Assembly (NCBI GenBank): GCA_023133185.1 | Contig: JAGLWX010000065.1 | Location: 1-6,510 of the forward strand | Direction: 5' to 3' | Source of the DNA: Fidelibacterota bacterium | GTDB lineage: Bacteria > Fidelibacterota > UBA2242 | Length of the DNA stretch: 6,510 nucleotides | Shown: piece by piece, positions 1-5,382 of the stretch | Position numbering within the stretch: position 1 is the stretch's first letter | Layout of the letters: every line of letters begins with the position of its first letter | Made by a program: the position numbers and the translations under genes | Notes under the pieces: generated by a model | Told to the model about the DNA's origin: nothing | Databases searched by the model: none | Seen by the model: only the letters and a program-made list of their open reading frames with translations

Positions 1-914
1 TTAATCATAAATCGCGGATTTTCAACTATGATACTATCCAATACCGGTTTTATCACACTTGGTTGGTTATCCCCGCCGACGATAAACATAAAGTCTGTTT
101 CTTCTGCAGCTGTGGTGAAGTTAAATGTATCGCTGGCAAAAATCCCCGTTGTTTCGACTTTGTATTGATATGTCGTGTTTGGAGTTAGACCTGTTAACCG
201 GGCGATGTGGATCAGGCTGTCTCCCACTTCCGCTAAATCTTCATGTTGATCCACGATCATTTGATTTTCACTGATGTCATTAATACCGTAGTAAATAATG
301 CTTTCGCCCTGAGATGCGGAAGCCCAGGTTACGGCGATGGCGGTCTGAGGCAAATTGTTATAATAGCTCAGGATCGGATCGATATTTTCCGGATCGGTGG
401 GAATCGCGATATCCCGCCAGGAGGCAACCTCATCATTGATGATAATTGCTGTCGAACCGATTGTAATTTTCCGGTTACCAATTTCAGCCCCGTTGGGATC
501 TTTTTCCACGGTAGCCCAATTTCCCCGGGTGTATTTATATTCAAAAGTTGTGTTCTCAGCCAATTCCATTATCAATTGCCAGGCATTGTCCGCTACTTTA
601 TTCATCGTCAATTCACCGGGATCCCAACCATTGAAGGATCCCACGATATAGACCGAATCCGTCGCCGGTGTATATTCCGGAACCGTGACGTTAAACGTGA
701 TACTTACATCGCCCTTACCGGATGAAAATGTGCCCCGGTGCGGATCACCCATATTGCCGCTGTCGCCGAAATTCCCTTCAATTTCAGTTACCCGGTCATT
801 ACCTTTCCAGATTTCGACCAGTGATTGTGAGTAAATTCCGGTAGCGCCAAAAATAAATAAACACACAAGAAGAGTGATCATTTTAAAAACATAACGGTCA
901 TTTTTTTGTGCCAT
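1..914 (-). CDS. Secreted purple-acid-phosphatase-like protein with CBM20/48-type module (3'-truncated by window edge)
   Basis: The frame is open for 304 codons from the ATG at 914 to the left edge, so the C-terminus is missing. AGGAG at 920-924, five bases upstream, supports this start. Residues 11-30 are a hydrophobic signal peptide ending near YSQ-S, so the protein is probably exported. Residues about 69-155 resemble a starch/glycogen-binding-like (CBM20/CBM48) beta-sandwich, with VYIVGSFNGWDPG near 88-100 and FEYKYTRGNW followed by VEKDPNG and a GNRKITI strand. Residues about 185-268 match the fibronectin-like N-terminal domain of purple acid phosphatases (TAIAVTWAS, LTGLTPNTTYQYKVET, DTFNFTTA). 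The calcineurin-like metallophosphatase domain begins at about 274 with FIVGGDNQ, where the GD aspartate is the expected metal ligand; the rest of the active site lies outside the window. By family it should hydrolyse phosphoesters outside the cytoplasm, but the substrate is unknown. It is transcribed divergently from the membrane-protein gene. Confidence 0.85.
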   Translation of the reverse strand, partial: MAQKNDRYVFKMITLLVCLFIFGATGIYSQSLVEIWKGNDRVTEIEGNFGDSGNMGDPHRGTFSSGKGDVSITFNVTVPEYTPATDSVYIVGSFNGWDPGELTMNKVADNAWQLIMELAENTTFEYKYTRGNWATVEKDPNGAEIGNRKITIGSTAIIINDEVASWRDIAIPTDPENIDPILSYYNNLPQTAIAVTWASASQGESIIYYGINDISENQMIVDQHEDLAEVGDSLIHIARLTGLTPNTTYQYKVETTGIFASDTFNFTTAAEETDFMFIVGGDNQPSVIKPVLDSIIVENPRFMI

Positions 915-1060
915 GGGTTCTCCTAATTAATTATTTAAAAATCTTTTCGGCTTAAACTTATCAGACTTGAGGAAAAAAACAACTACAGGGCAAATTTTTA
1001 TTTGAAATCAGCTGAAGCCTGCCTGACAGGAGTAATCCAATCAAGATTTTTATTGCCCTT

Positions 1061-1081
1061 TAGTTTCAATTTTATAAACTA
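1061..1081. repeat. Inverted repeat TAGTTT-N9-AAACTA
   Basis: Perfect 6-base arms at 1061-1066 and 1076-1081 flank a 9-base AT-rich centre. It lies 145 bases before the membrane-protein gene and overlaps the weak promoter-like sequence there. It could be an operator or chance symmetry in AT-rich DNA. A second repeat with the same 6-9-6 geometry follows at 1087-1107. Confidence 0.35.
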
Positions 1082-1086
1082 TCTGT

Positions 1087-1107
1087 GACCAGATAATGTA
1101 ACTGGTC
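1087..1107. repeat. Inverted repeat GACCAG-N9-CTGGTC
   Basis: Perfect 6-base arms at 1087-1092 and 1102-1107 flank the centre ATAATGTAA. The arms are more GC-rich than the surrounding DNA, so chance symmetry is less likely than for the preceding repeat. No T-run follows, so it does not look like an intrinsic terminator. Its position between divergent genes suggests a regulator-binding site or a leader hairpin; this is inference. Confidence 0.4.
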
Positions 1108-1214
1108 GTTGGTTCATGATTGAAGTGAGATTTATTCTCGATGATAGAAAATGGGCGGGGAATAAACTCCAAACATAAAAAATACAAAATTGTCATTTGA
1201 AGTCATAATTCGCC

Positions 1215-1220
1215 GGGGAA
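1215..1220 (+). promoter_or_regulatory. Ribosome binding site GGGGAA deciding the ATG start at 1226
   Basis: GGGGAA lies five bases before the ATG at 1226. The upstream in-frame TTG at 1190 has no purine-rich site at a suitable distance and would add a polar 12-residue extension ahead of the first membrane helix. The ATG is therefore preferred. Confidence 0.55.
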
Positions 1221-1225
1221 CTAAT

Positions 1226-1768
1226 ATGCTGCTGTCACTTATCAATAAATATGTACGTCCTCTAACAATTCTACTATTTTTCGTTTTGGTAATCCTGTTT
1301 GAAATAGTGTTTATGGTGTTTCTCGGTCCTCGTTTTCTGGAAATGACAAACGAAACCGACCTTCTGGATATGACCATGTTTTACTCTGCCGAACAAGCCT
1401 ATGAAATGGTTGGACAGTACGGACCTGACGGTAGAGACTATTATAACTATATTCAGATCATAGATTTCTTTTTCCCGGCGGCATATGCTCTTTTCTTTGC
1501 GCTGCTGATCACTTACCTGCTGCAACGGAGAAATTGGCTGGAAACCCACTGGCGCCGGCTGGCATTGATCCCGTTGGTCGCAGGGCTATGCGACTGGCTG
1601 GAAAATGCCGGTATTTTTATCATGCTGCGGCGCTACCCGGCGTCATTTGATATTGCCGCTCAGATGACGAATATGGTCTGTATTCTGAAGTTTGGGTTGA
1701 TTGGATTGAGTATGCTGGTTGTTCTTGTTTTATTGGGAATATCTTTTATTCATTCGTCGGGAGAATAG
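1226..1768 (+). CDS. Uncharacterised four-helix integral membrane protein
   Basis: This is a 180-residue protein from the ATG at 1226. Four hydrophobic segments are visible at about 12-34, 78-100, 110-133 and 151-176, predicting an inner-membrane protein with both termini on the same side. Between helices 1 and 2 lies a polar stretch, LDMTMFYSAEQAYEMVGQYG followed by PDGRDYYNY. Helix 2 starts with IDFFFPAAYALFF, and helix 3 contains an intramembrane D-W-L-E-N (123-127). The arrangement LD...Y(S/T)...GxxGRxxY...D..FP..Y recalls unannotated bacterial four-helix proteins, but I cannot name a family or a function. The acidic DWLEN inside helix 3 is unusual for a purely structural helix and could be a functional site. 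The gene stands alone on this strand and ends 18 bases from the convergent acyltransferase gene. Confidence 0.75.
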   Translation: MLLSLINKYVRPLTILLFFVLVILFEIVFMVFLGPRFLEMTNETDLLDMTMFYSAEQAYEMVGQYGPDGRDYYNYIQIIDFFFPAAYALFFALLITYLLQRRNWLETHWRRLALIPLVAGLCDWLENAGIFIMLRRYPASFDIAAQMTNMVCILKFGLIGLSMLVVLVLLGISFIHSSGE

Positions 1769-1786
1769 TGGACAACAGGAAATTGT

Positions 1787-2620
1787 TCAGTTACCGGTGG
1801 CGGGTAGTCCTGCTTCAATAAGCAAGTCAGCAACCCTGCGCTCGAGACGGGCAGTGAATAGACTTACCGGATCTTGCTTTAAATTTGCCTCCAGGCAAGT
1901 GGAAATATCCATTGGTTTACCTATATTTAATACCATTCTCTTGAAAGGATTTAGACCTTCGGCGCCATAAATGCCGATGGGAGTAATAGGGATCAATAAC
2001 CCGTTATCCTGATACAGTTCAAAGGCTATTTTTCCGTAAGTGGGATTAAAGCGGGGAATATAGGAGTGATACTTACTTGGTTCCTTATTCATGATCTTCT
2101 TATGACCGATTGTTCTCAAAATATTATAAGTAATCTGAAAAATGACAACGGCTCTGTCATTCAATAAATACTCCTTTACCTGGGTAAAAGCGGCTCGCAT
2201 GTTACCGGCGAAAATAGCCAGATTACCGTTATATTCTTTATTGATTAGGATCATATCTAACTCTTTCATCTTGCCCGTCAAATACCAGGAAAATCGCTTT
2301 GCAACCGGATAGAGAAATTTATAAAGAACGGATCCCAGCGCCGGTTTTATATGTTTTTGCAGGAATGCTTTTTCATCAAACAGATAGTGTGCGGCTAAAA
2401 AGTATAATTGTCGCTCATAGGCAGTCGCAATACCGGCGATATCCCGACCAATACCGGGATGGTTGGCGACGATTAGGTTAGGTCCTTCCCTGATTATATT
2501 TTCCAAACCATGATAAGTAATATATCTATTGAAAGGAAGGAATATCGGTTTAAGAATTCGCTTCGCCCGGTTATATTGATTCTTTGTTGATACGGGTGTA
2601 TTTAACTTAATCAGTGCCAT
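1787..2620 (-). CDS. Divergent PlsC/LPLAT-family acyltransferase
   Basis: This is a 277-residue protein. The start is the ATG at 2620, with AGGA four bases upstream; a TTG immediately before it is less likely. The fold matches lysophospholipid acyltransferases: GLENIIREGPNLIVANHPGIGRD (about 38-60) holds the catalytic motif, and LLIPITPIGIYG (208-219) corresponds to the family's C-terminal proline motif. Such enzymes move acyl chains from acyl-ACP or acyl-CoA to a glycerophosphate or other acceptor at the inner face of the membrane. Two signature motifs are altered. Five residues separate His54 from Asp60 instead of the usual four. The place where FPEG is expected reads VVIFQITYN (FQIT at 161-164). 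The acceptor may therefore not be lysophosphatidate. There is no signal peptide; moderately hydrophobic stretches fit peripheral membrane binding. It lies 59 bases downstream of the ChaN-like gene and could share its transcript. Confidence 0.8.
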   Translation of the reverse strand: MALIKLNTPVSTKNQYNRAKRILKPIFLPFNRYITYHGLENIIREGPNLIVANHPGIGRDIAGIATAYERQLYFLAAHYLFDEKAFLQKHIKPALGSVLYKFLYPVAKRFSWYLTGKMKELDMILINKEYNGNLAIFAGNMRAAFTQVKEYLLNDRAVVIFQITYNILRTIGHKKIMNKEPSKYHSYIPRFNPTYGKIAFELYQDNGLLIPITPIGIYGAEGLNPFKRMVLNIGKPMDISTCLEANLKQDPVSLFTARLERRVADLLIEAGLPATGN

Positions 2621-2679
2621 CAATTCCTATCTATTTAAAGTTTGGACCGCCTCTTTGGAAATTTATAAGGGAAATTGTA

Positions 2680-3534
2680 TTAATAAGTTGTGGTCATATT
2701 TGCAACCACACAAATAATAAAGTCAGCCCTGTTTCTATTCTCTTCCGATAATTCGCTTACGTCCTTTTGAGAAACGGTAGTGATGGTAGCATATTTGAGG
2801 TCAGGCGCTTTCTTTTTCAGGTAATGAAGAATTCCTTCATAATTATCCGAATGATAAGCCCCGTTATAATGAATGAATAAAGACCCCTTCTTATAATTTT
2901 TTAAAATGAAATAAGCCATTGTGGCATCTTTAATTGCCTGAGCTTTGGGTAAATTATTGCCCATGCGTCCATGCATCATTCCCAGCATCTTTTTGTATCC
3001 GGGCAGTTCGGGATCATACTCAATCGGAAGAGGCGCAATCCACATTTTTTCCTCCTGGGCAAGATTATCCAGGGACTCAAAACCGCCTTTATGCACCAAA
3101 CGAGCATATCTTCGGGGAATATTTGTTGCGACAAATTTTATATGGTTATCCCTGGCAAAATCTACAAGCGGCGCATAATCGGTTTTATAATTAGCCCAGA
3201 GACGCGCTAATGTGTCCAGAGCTTTATCATCAATTTTCCCGGCTAAAAATAAATCTAATTCATGTTGGTTATCGGCTTCAAACATCTCTGCGCCGAGGAT
3301 TAATTCATTTGATTCTTGCAGATCCTCGGTTGTCTCAAGTTGCAGCCAGTGGGAGATGGGATTATTATGAAATTCGCCGAAAAGTGTAATATCCGTTTTG
3401 TTTAAAGTCTCTATCATTTGCTTATAAGAAACCTTTGCCCCTTTTGCATTATACAATACATAAGCCGGTTTGTCCTGGCTAAAAGCTGCTGTGAAAAGAA
3501 ATTGAAAAATAATAATTACTAATACTTTTTTCAT
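2680..3534 (-). CDS. Exported ChaN-like (haem-binding/Tiki superfamily) protein
   Basis: This is a 284-residue protein starting at the ATG at 3534. AAAGGAG sits 13 bases upstream (complement of 3548-3554), a slightly long spacing. Residues 1-20 form a signal peptide (MKKVLVIIIFQFLF...AAFSQ) without a lipobox cysteine, so it is probably soluble in the periplasm or secreted, unlike lipoprotein ChaN. Residues 36-255 match the ChaN/DUF399 (PF04187) family: ITLFGEFHNNP (49-59), GAEMFE (81-86), NIPRRYARLV (138-147), QAIKDATMAYF (199-209) and GAYHSD (225-230). Both GxxH motifs that unite ChaN, TraB and Tiki proteins are present (GEFH 53-56 and GAYH 225-228). ChaN of Campylobacter binds haem, and eukaryotic Tiki proteins are metalloproteases; which activity applies here cannot be read from sequence. 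No haem-transport or iron-uptake genes are nearby. The acyltransferase gene follows on the same strand. Confidence 0.88.
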   Translation of the reverse strand: MKKVLVIIIFQFLFTAAFSQDKPAYVLYNAKGAKVSYKQMIETLNKTDITLFGEFHNNPISHWLQLETTEDLQESNELILGAEMFEADNQHELDLFLAGKIDDKALDTLARLWANYKTDYAPLVDFARDNHIKFVATNIPRRYARLVHKGGFESLDNLAQEEKMWIAPLPIEYDPELPGYKKMLGMMHGRMGNNLPKAQAIKDATMAYFILKNYKKGSLFIHYNGAYHSDNYEGILHYLKKKAPDLKYATITTVSQKDVSELSEENRNRADFIICVVANMTTTY

Positions 3535-3641
3535 AATCTAAACAGATCTCCTTTCATCGATAATTTCTTTGTGTTTGTCTAATTTTCTATTGACTACCAT
3601 TTAAATAACAAGCCTATTAACGTCTTTAAAACTTTACTAAT

Positions 3642-4091
3642 TTATTTTTTAATATACCAGTGTTTTTGACCGTTAATAAACTCCTCGATACCTTTCTTTT
3701 TAATGATCTTTAAATTTTTGATATGTGCTTTGCCGTGATTGACTTCAAGAAATTCGAGTTTACTACATTGTTCAAAATCATCACAGTCCCAACAGCCGTC
3801 TAATTGCTTTTTCTGACAACATTTCTTGATTTTACAGATGGGATTTCCACCGCCATTTTTGCAACTCCGGTTACATCTCAGTTTTACCATCGCTCCCAGC
3901 ACTTCATAGCAATCGGGATATTTTTCAAATATTTTAAAAAATGAGATAGTGGATAATAACTCAACCGTTTTATCAAAACGATAAGTTCTTAATTCTTTTC
4001 TTAAATCTCTTGCATAATCAGCAATTATTCCTTTGTGATTCGGACATTCCTCACAATATAATCCACAATATGCTATATCGGTAAAACTCAT
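3642..4091 (-). CDS. DUF3795 family cysteine-rich protein
   Basis: This is a 149-residue cytoplasmic protein starting at the ATG at 4091, with GGAG about eight bases upstream. It opens with AYCGLYCEECP (Cys9, 13, 16), the hallmark of DUF3795 (PF12675). A second cysteine-rich block spans about 61-109: RCNRSCKNGGG, NPICKIKKCCQ and GCWDCDDFEQC. There are 12 cysteines in all, spaced as expected for bound zinc or an iron-sulfur centre. The lysine-rich C-terminus (KIIKKKGIEEF) with the GWW-like end HWYIKK is also typical. The family's function is unknown. It starts 63 bases downstream of the CoiA-like gene on the same strand, so co-transcription is possible. The gene is much more AT-rich than that neighbour: 16 of 60 bases are G or C in both 3661-3720 and 3961-4020. 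Confidence 0.88.
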   Translation of the reverse strand: MSFTDIAYCGLYCEECPNHKGIIADYARDLRKELRTYRFDKTVELLSTISFFKIFEKYPDCYEVLGAMVKLRCNRSCKNGGGNPICKIKKCCQKKQLDGCWDCDDFEQCSKLEFLEVNHGKAHIKNLKIIKKKGIEEFINGQKHWYIKK

Positions 4092-4154
4092 CTTTCATTC
4101 TCCATAATTACTTTAAAATCCGCATTGGGTATAGCCCTTGTTATGAGTTGTACT

Positions 4155-5159
4155 TTACTCTTCATCCACATGATGACGGCATTTCAGACATACGAATCCC
4201 CGATAGTTGCCGGGAATTTTCCAAGTCTGTTTCTTAAGAAATCCCAAATAGCGGTTGCTTGTTACTACACCGCAATTCGGACAGCCGAGAGCAGCTTCGG
4301 TCAAACGACGTTTTTTATTAAAATGCTGCCTGAAAACGACGCCGCGTTCCCGGGCGTATGCCCGGTCGTTATCGGAGAAATAATTTGGTCCGTAGATTTT
4401 GCTGTTGATATCCATGAGGGCAATCTTCATTGGTCCGCCACAGCGCCAGCAATTACTGTTTAACAAATACATGCGTTTCCGAAAAACCGGCGCCCCGCAT
4501 TTTTCACAGCGGTTAAGTGGACAATACAGAACAACCGTCGGTTCGAGGTTTTGATACAATCCCAGCGCTTCAAGGGCTTCGGCATTATCAATGCGGAAGA
4601 TCAGTAATGGAATCTGCCGCTGATTACAGTAATCCAAAACCCGTGAGTCCGGTCGGTGAGTAACTACAATTTCGATTAACGCTAATGGCTTTTGATCACT
4701 GTCCAAAAGTGCGATATCGGGGCGGCATTCATCCAGATTTTTTTCCATTGTCACTGTTTTAACCCCATCAAGCAGGCTGAAGCTATGCCGGTTTGAGCAG
4801 GCTATGCATTTCCAGTGAACCCGGAGAATCTGTTTGAGAAACAAAGCTGAGATTAATTTTTTGTAAATCAGCTGTTTGGCAATAAAATGCAGTACGGTTT
4901 CGGCACTGCAATTCGTTCCCGGGTAATGGGCAAAATGGTGGCGTATTTTGGCGCCTTTCCGGGCAACGACCATAGTCTTGCAAACCGGGCAGACAGCATC
5001 GCACTTTAATCCCCGTTCGACTGATGAGACATGCACCAGTTTCCCGTCCTTTTCCGCGTATGGTACTCTGACCTGGCTTGTTTTGCGCTGTTCGTGTATG
5101 ACTCCGGTTAATCCAAGCGCTTCGTTTAATATGGTTTGTATATCTTTTTCAGGGGTCAT
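4155..5159 (-). CDS. CoiA-like nuclease-fold protein with C-terminal zinc ribbons
   Basis: This is a 334-residue protein. The start is the ATG at 5159; no clear Shine-Dalgarno sequence precedes it. Residues 50-100 match the CoiA N-terminal zinc-finger region: CPVC (57-60), RKGAKIRHHFAH (68-78), then AETVLHFIAKQL with Glu87, His91 and Lys95. CIAC (118-121) is another knuckle. The PD-(D/E)XK-type core is RPDIALLD...ALIEIVVTH, with Asp148 and Glu163; the third catalytic position is Val165, not Lys or Gln. The C-terminal third carries two further CxxC pairs of pairs: Cys218/221 with Cys237/240, and Cys293/296 with Cys324/327, probably two zinc ribbons. CoiA proteins are linked to processing of incoming DNA in transformation, and relatives occur in mobile and defence contexts. 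No other competence genes are visible. Base composition is high for the window (35 of 60 G+C at 4321-4380). It is divergent from the toxin-antitoxin operon. Confidence 0.82.
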   Translation of the reverse strand: MTPEKDIQTILNEALGLTGVIHEQRKTSQVRVPYAEKDGKLVHVSSVERGLKCDAVCPVCKTMVVARKGAKIRHHFAHYPGTNCSAETVLHFIAKQLIYKKLISALFLKQILRVHWKCIACSNRHSFSLLDGVKTVTMEKNLDECRPDIALLDSDQKPLALIEIVVTHRPDSRVLDYCNQRQIPLLIFRIDNAEALEALGLYQNLEPTVVLYCPLNRCEKCGAPVFRKRMYLLNSNCWRCGGPMKIALMDINSKIYGPNYFSDNDRAYARERGVVFRQHFNKKRRLTEAALGCPNCGVVTSNRYLGFLKKQTWKIPGNYRGFVCLKCRHHVDEE

Positions 5160-5203
5160 ACAGCAGTTTGGTTTATCTACAATTGACAGAATATAAGGAG
5201 TTT

Positions 5204-5323
5204 ATGGTTGGTATCCACAGGATTATTTTTCTGAAGCTTGAGAGAAAACCGTCAGGCTGTAAGTCTATCATCGGAAATGAAACATTTTTTATAATGAAGT
5301 GTCTAATAAATGTTTTAATATAA
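5204..5323 (+). CDS. Possible 39-residue small protein (doubtful)
   Basis: ATG at 5204 follows AAGGAG (5195-5200) by three bases and opens a 39-codon frame ending in TAA at 5321-5323. The product would begin MVGIHRIIFLKLERKPSG and end in a hydrophobic stretch, FFIMKCLINVLI. It has no recognisable family. The frame ends inside the repeat-rich control region of the toxin-antitoxin operon, and the spacing of the ribosome site is short. It may be a leader peptide or chance. Confidence 0.2.
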   Translation: MVGIHRIIFLKLERKPSGCKSIIGNETFFIMKCLINVLI

Positions 5324-5357
5324 AACAAAACATTGTTTTATTATCTAACATTTGTTA
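5281..5357 (+). promoter_or_regulatory. Putative antitoxin operator: AACATTnnTT repeat cluster
   Basis: This AT-rich stretch contains four copies of AACATTnnTT: AACATTTTTT at 5281-5290, AACATTGTTT at 5329-5338 and AACATTTGTT at 5347-5356 on the plus strand, and AACATTTATT on the minus strand (5314-5305). Overlapping symmetry is also present: TGTTTTA-ATA-TAAAACA (5311-5327), TAAAACAA-AACA-TTGTTTTA (5321-5340) and TAACA-TT-TGTTA (5346-5357). Such arrays just before an antitoxin gene with a helix-turn-helix domain usually bind the antitoxin itself. Binding here is inferred from position and symmetry. Confidence 0.6.
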
Positions 5358-5361
5358 AAAT
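5333..5361 (+). promoter_or_regulatory. Putative sigma70-like promoter of the toxin-antitoxin operon
   Basis: TTGTTT (5333-5338) and TAAAAT (5356-5361) are separated by 17 bases and would start transcription about 15 bases before the ATG at 5383. The -35 hexamer and spacer overlap two inverted repeats, so a bound antitoxin would block polymerase. An alternative -10 box, TATAAT, lies at 5290-5295 but has no good -35 partner. Confidence 0.45.
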
Positions 5362-5372
5362 ATACCAAACCT

Positions 5373-5377
5373 GGAGG
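5373..5377 (+). promoter_or_regulatory. Strong Shine-Dalgarno site of the antitoxin gene
   Basis: GGAGG lies five bases before the ATG at 5383, the strongest ribosome site in the window. It predicts much better initiation for the antitoxin than for the overlapping toxin gene, as expected of type II systems. Confidence 0.75.
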
Positions 5378-5382
5378 AAAAA

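Larger units (their letters stand above)
915..1225. promoter_or_regulatory. Divergent intergenic region between phosphatase and membrane-protein genes
   Basis: This 311-base stretch separates two outward-reading genes and must hold both promoters. I see no convincing gene in it. It is AT-rich and contains two inverted repeats listed separately (1061-1081 and 1087-1107). It also holds a widely spaced inverted pair, AGGGCAA at 987-993 and TTGCCCT at 1053-1059. A weak plus-strand promoter could be read as TTGCCC (1053-1058) and TAAACT (1075-1080) with a 16-base spacer, but neither hexamer is a strong match. I could not assign a confident promoter for the minus-strand phosphatase gene. Confidence 0.5.

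Noticed and set aside
243..725. 160-codon open frame on the plus strand
   Set aside because: It is antisense to the phosphatase gene, whose minus-strand frame has a signal peptide, recognisable domains and a good ribosome site; the plus-strand product resembles no protein family.
987..1059. AGGGCAA and TTGCCCT as a long-range hairpin
   Set aside because: The arms are only seven bases and 59 bases apart; the flanking sequence does not extend the pairing.
1132..1549. Two open frames on the minus strand opposite the membrane-protein gene
   Set aside because: They are antisense to a frame with four clear hydrophobic helices and encode low-complexity basic products without ribosome sites.
1769..1830. 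Possible bidirectional terminator between convergent genes
   Set aside because: Only short stems are visible (AACA/TGTT at the junction, and TGCTT-CAAT-AAGCA at 1811-1824 inside the acyltransferase frame), with no T-run after either.
2934..3210. Three overlapping plus-strand frames
   Set aside because: They lie fully opposite the conserved core of the ChaN-like gene and have no family resemblance.
4125..4463. 112-codon plus-strand frame
   Set aside because: It is antisense to the zinc-ribbon end of the CoiA-like gene, where the minus-strand CxxC pattern is strong evidence of coding.
4783..5004. 73-codon minus-strand frame within the CoiA-like gene
   Set aside because: It is a shifted reading of the same strand; the main frame through this stretch carries the conserved zinc-finger and nuclease residues without interruption, so a frameshift is not indicated.
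5183..5211. TTGACA at 5183-5188 as a plus-strand -35 box
   Set aside because: The bases 17 positions downstream (GGTTGG) do not resemble a -10 box, so it is probably chance.
5281..5357. Short repeats read as a CRISPR array
   Set aside because: The elements are only 10 bases, irregularly spaced (48 and 18 bases for the direct copies) and partly inverted, so they fit an operator and not a CRISPR.
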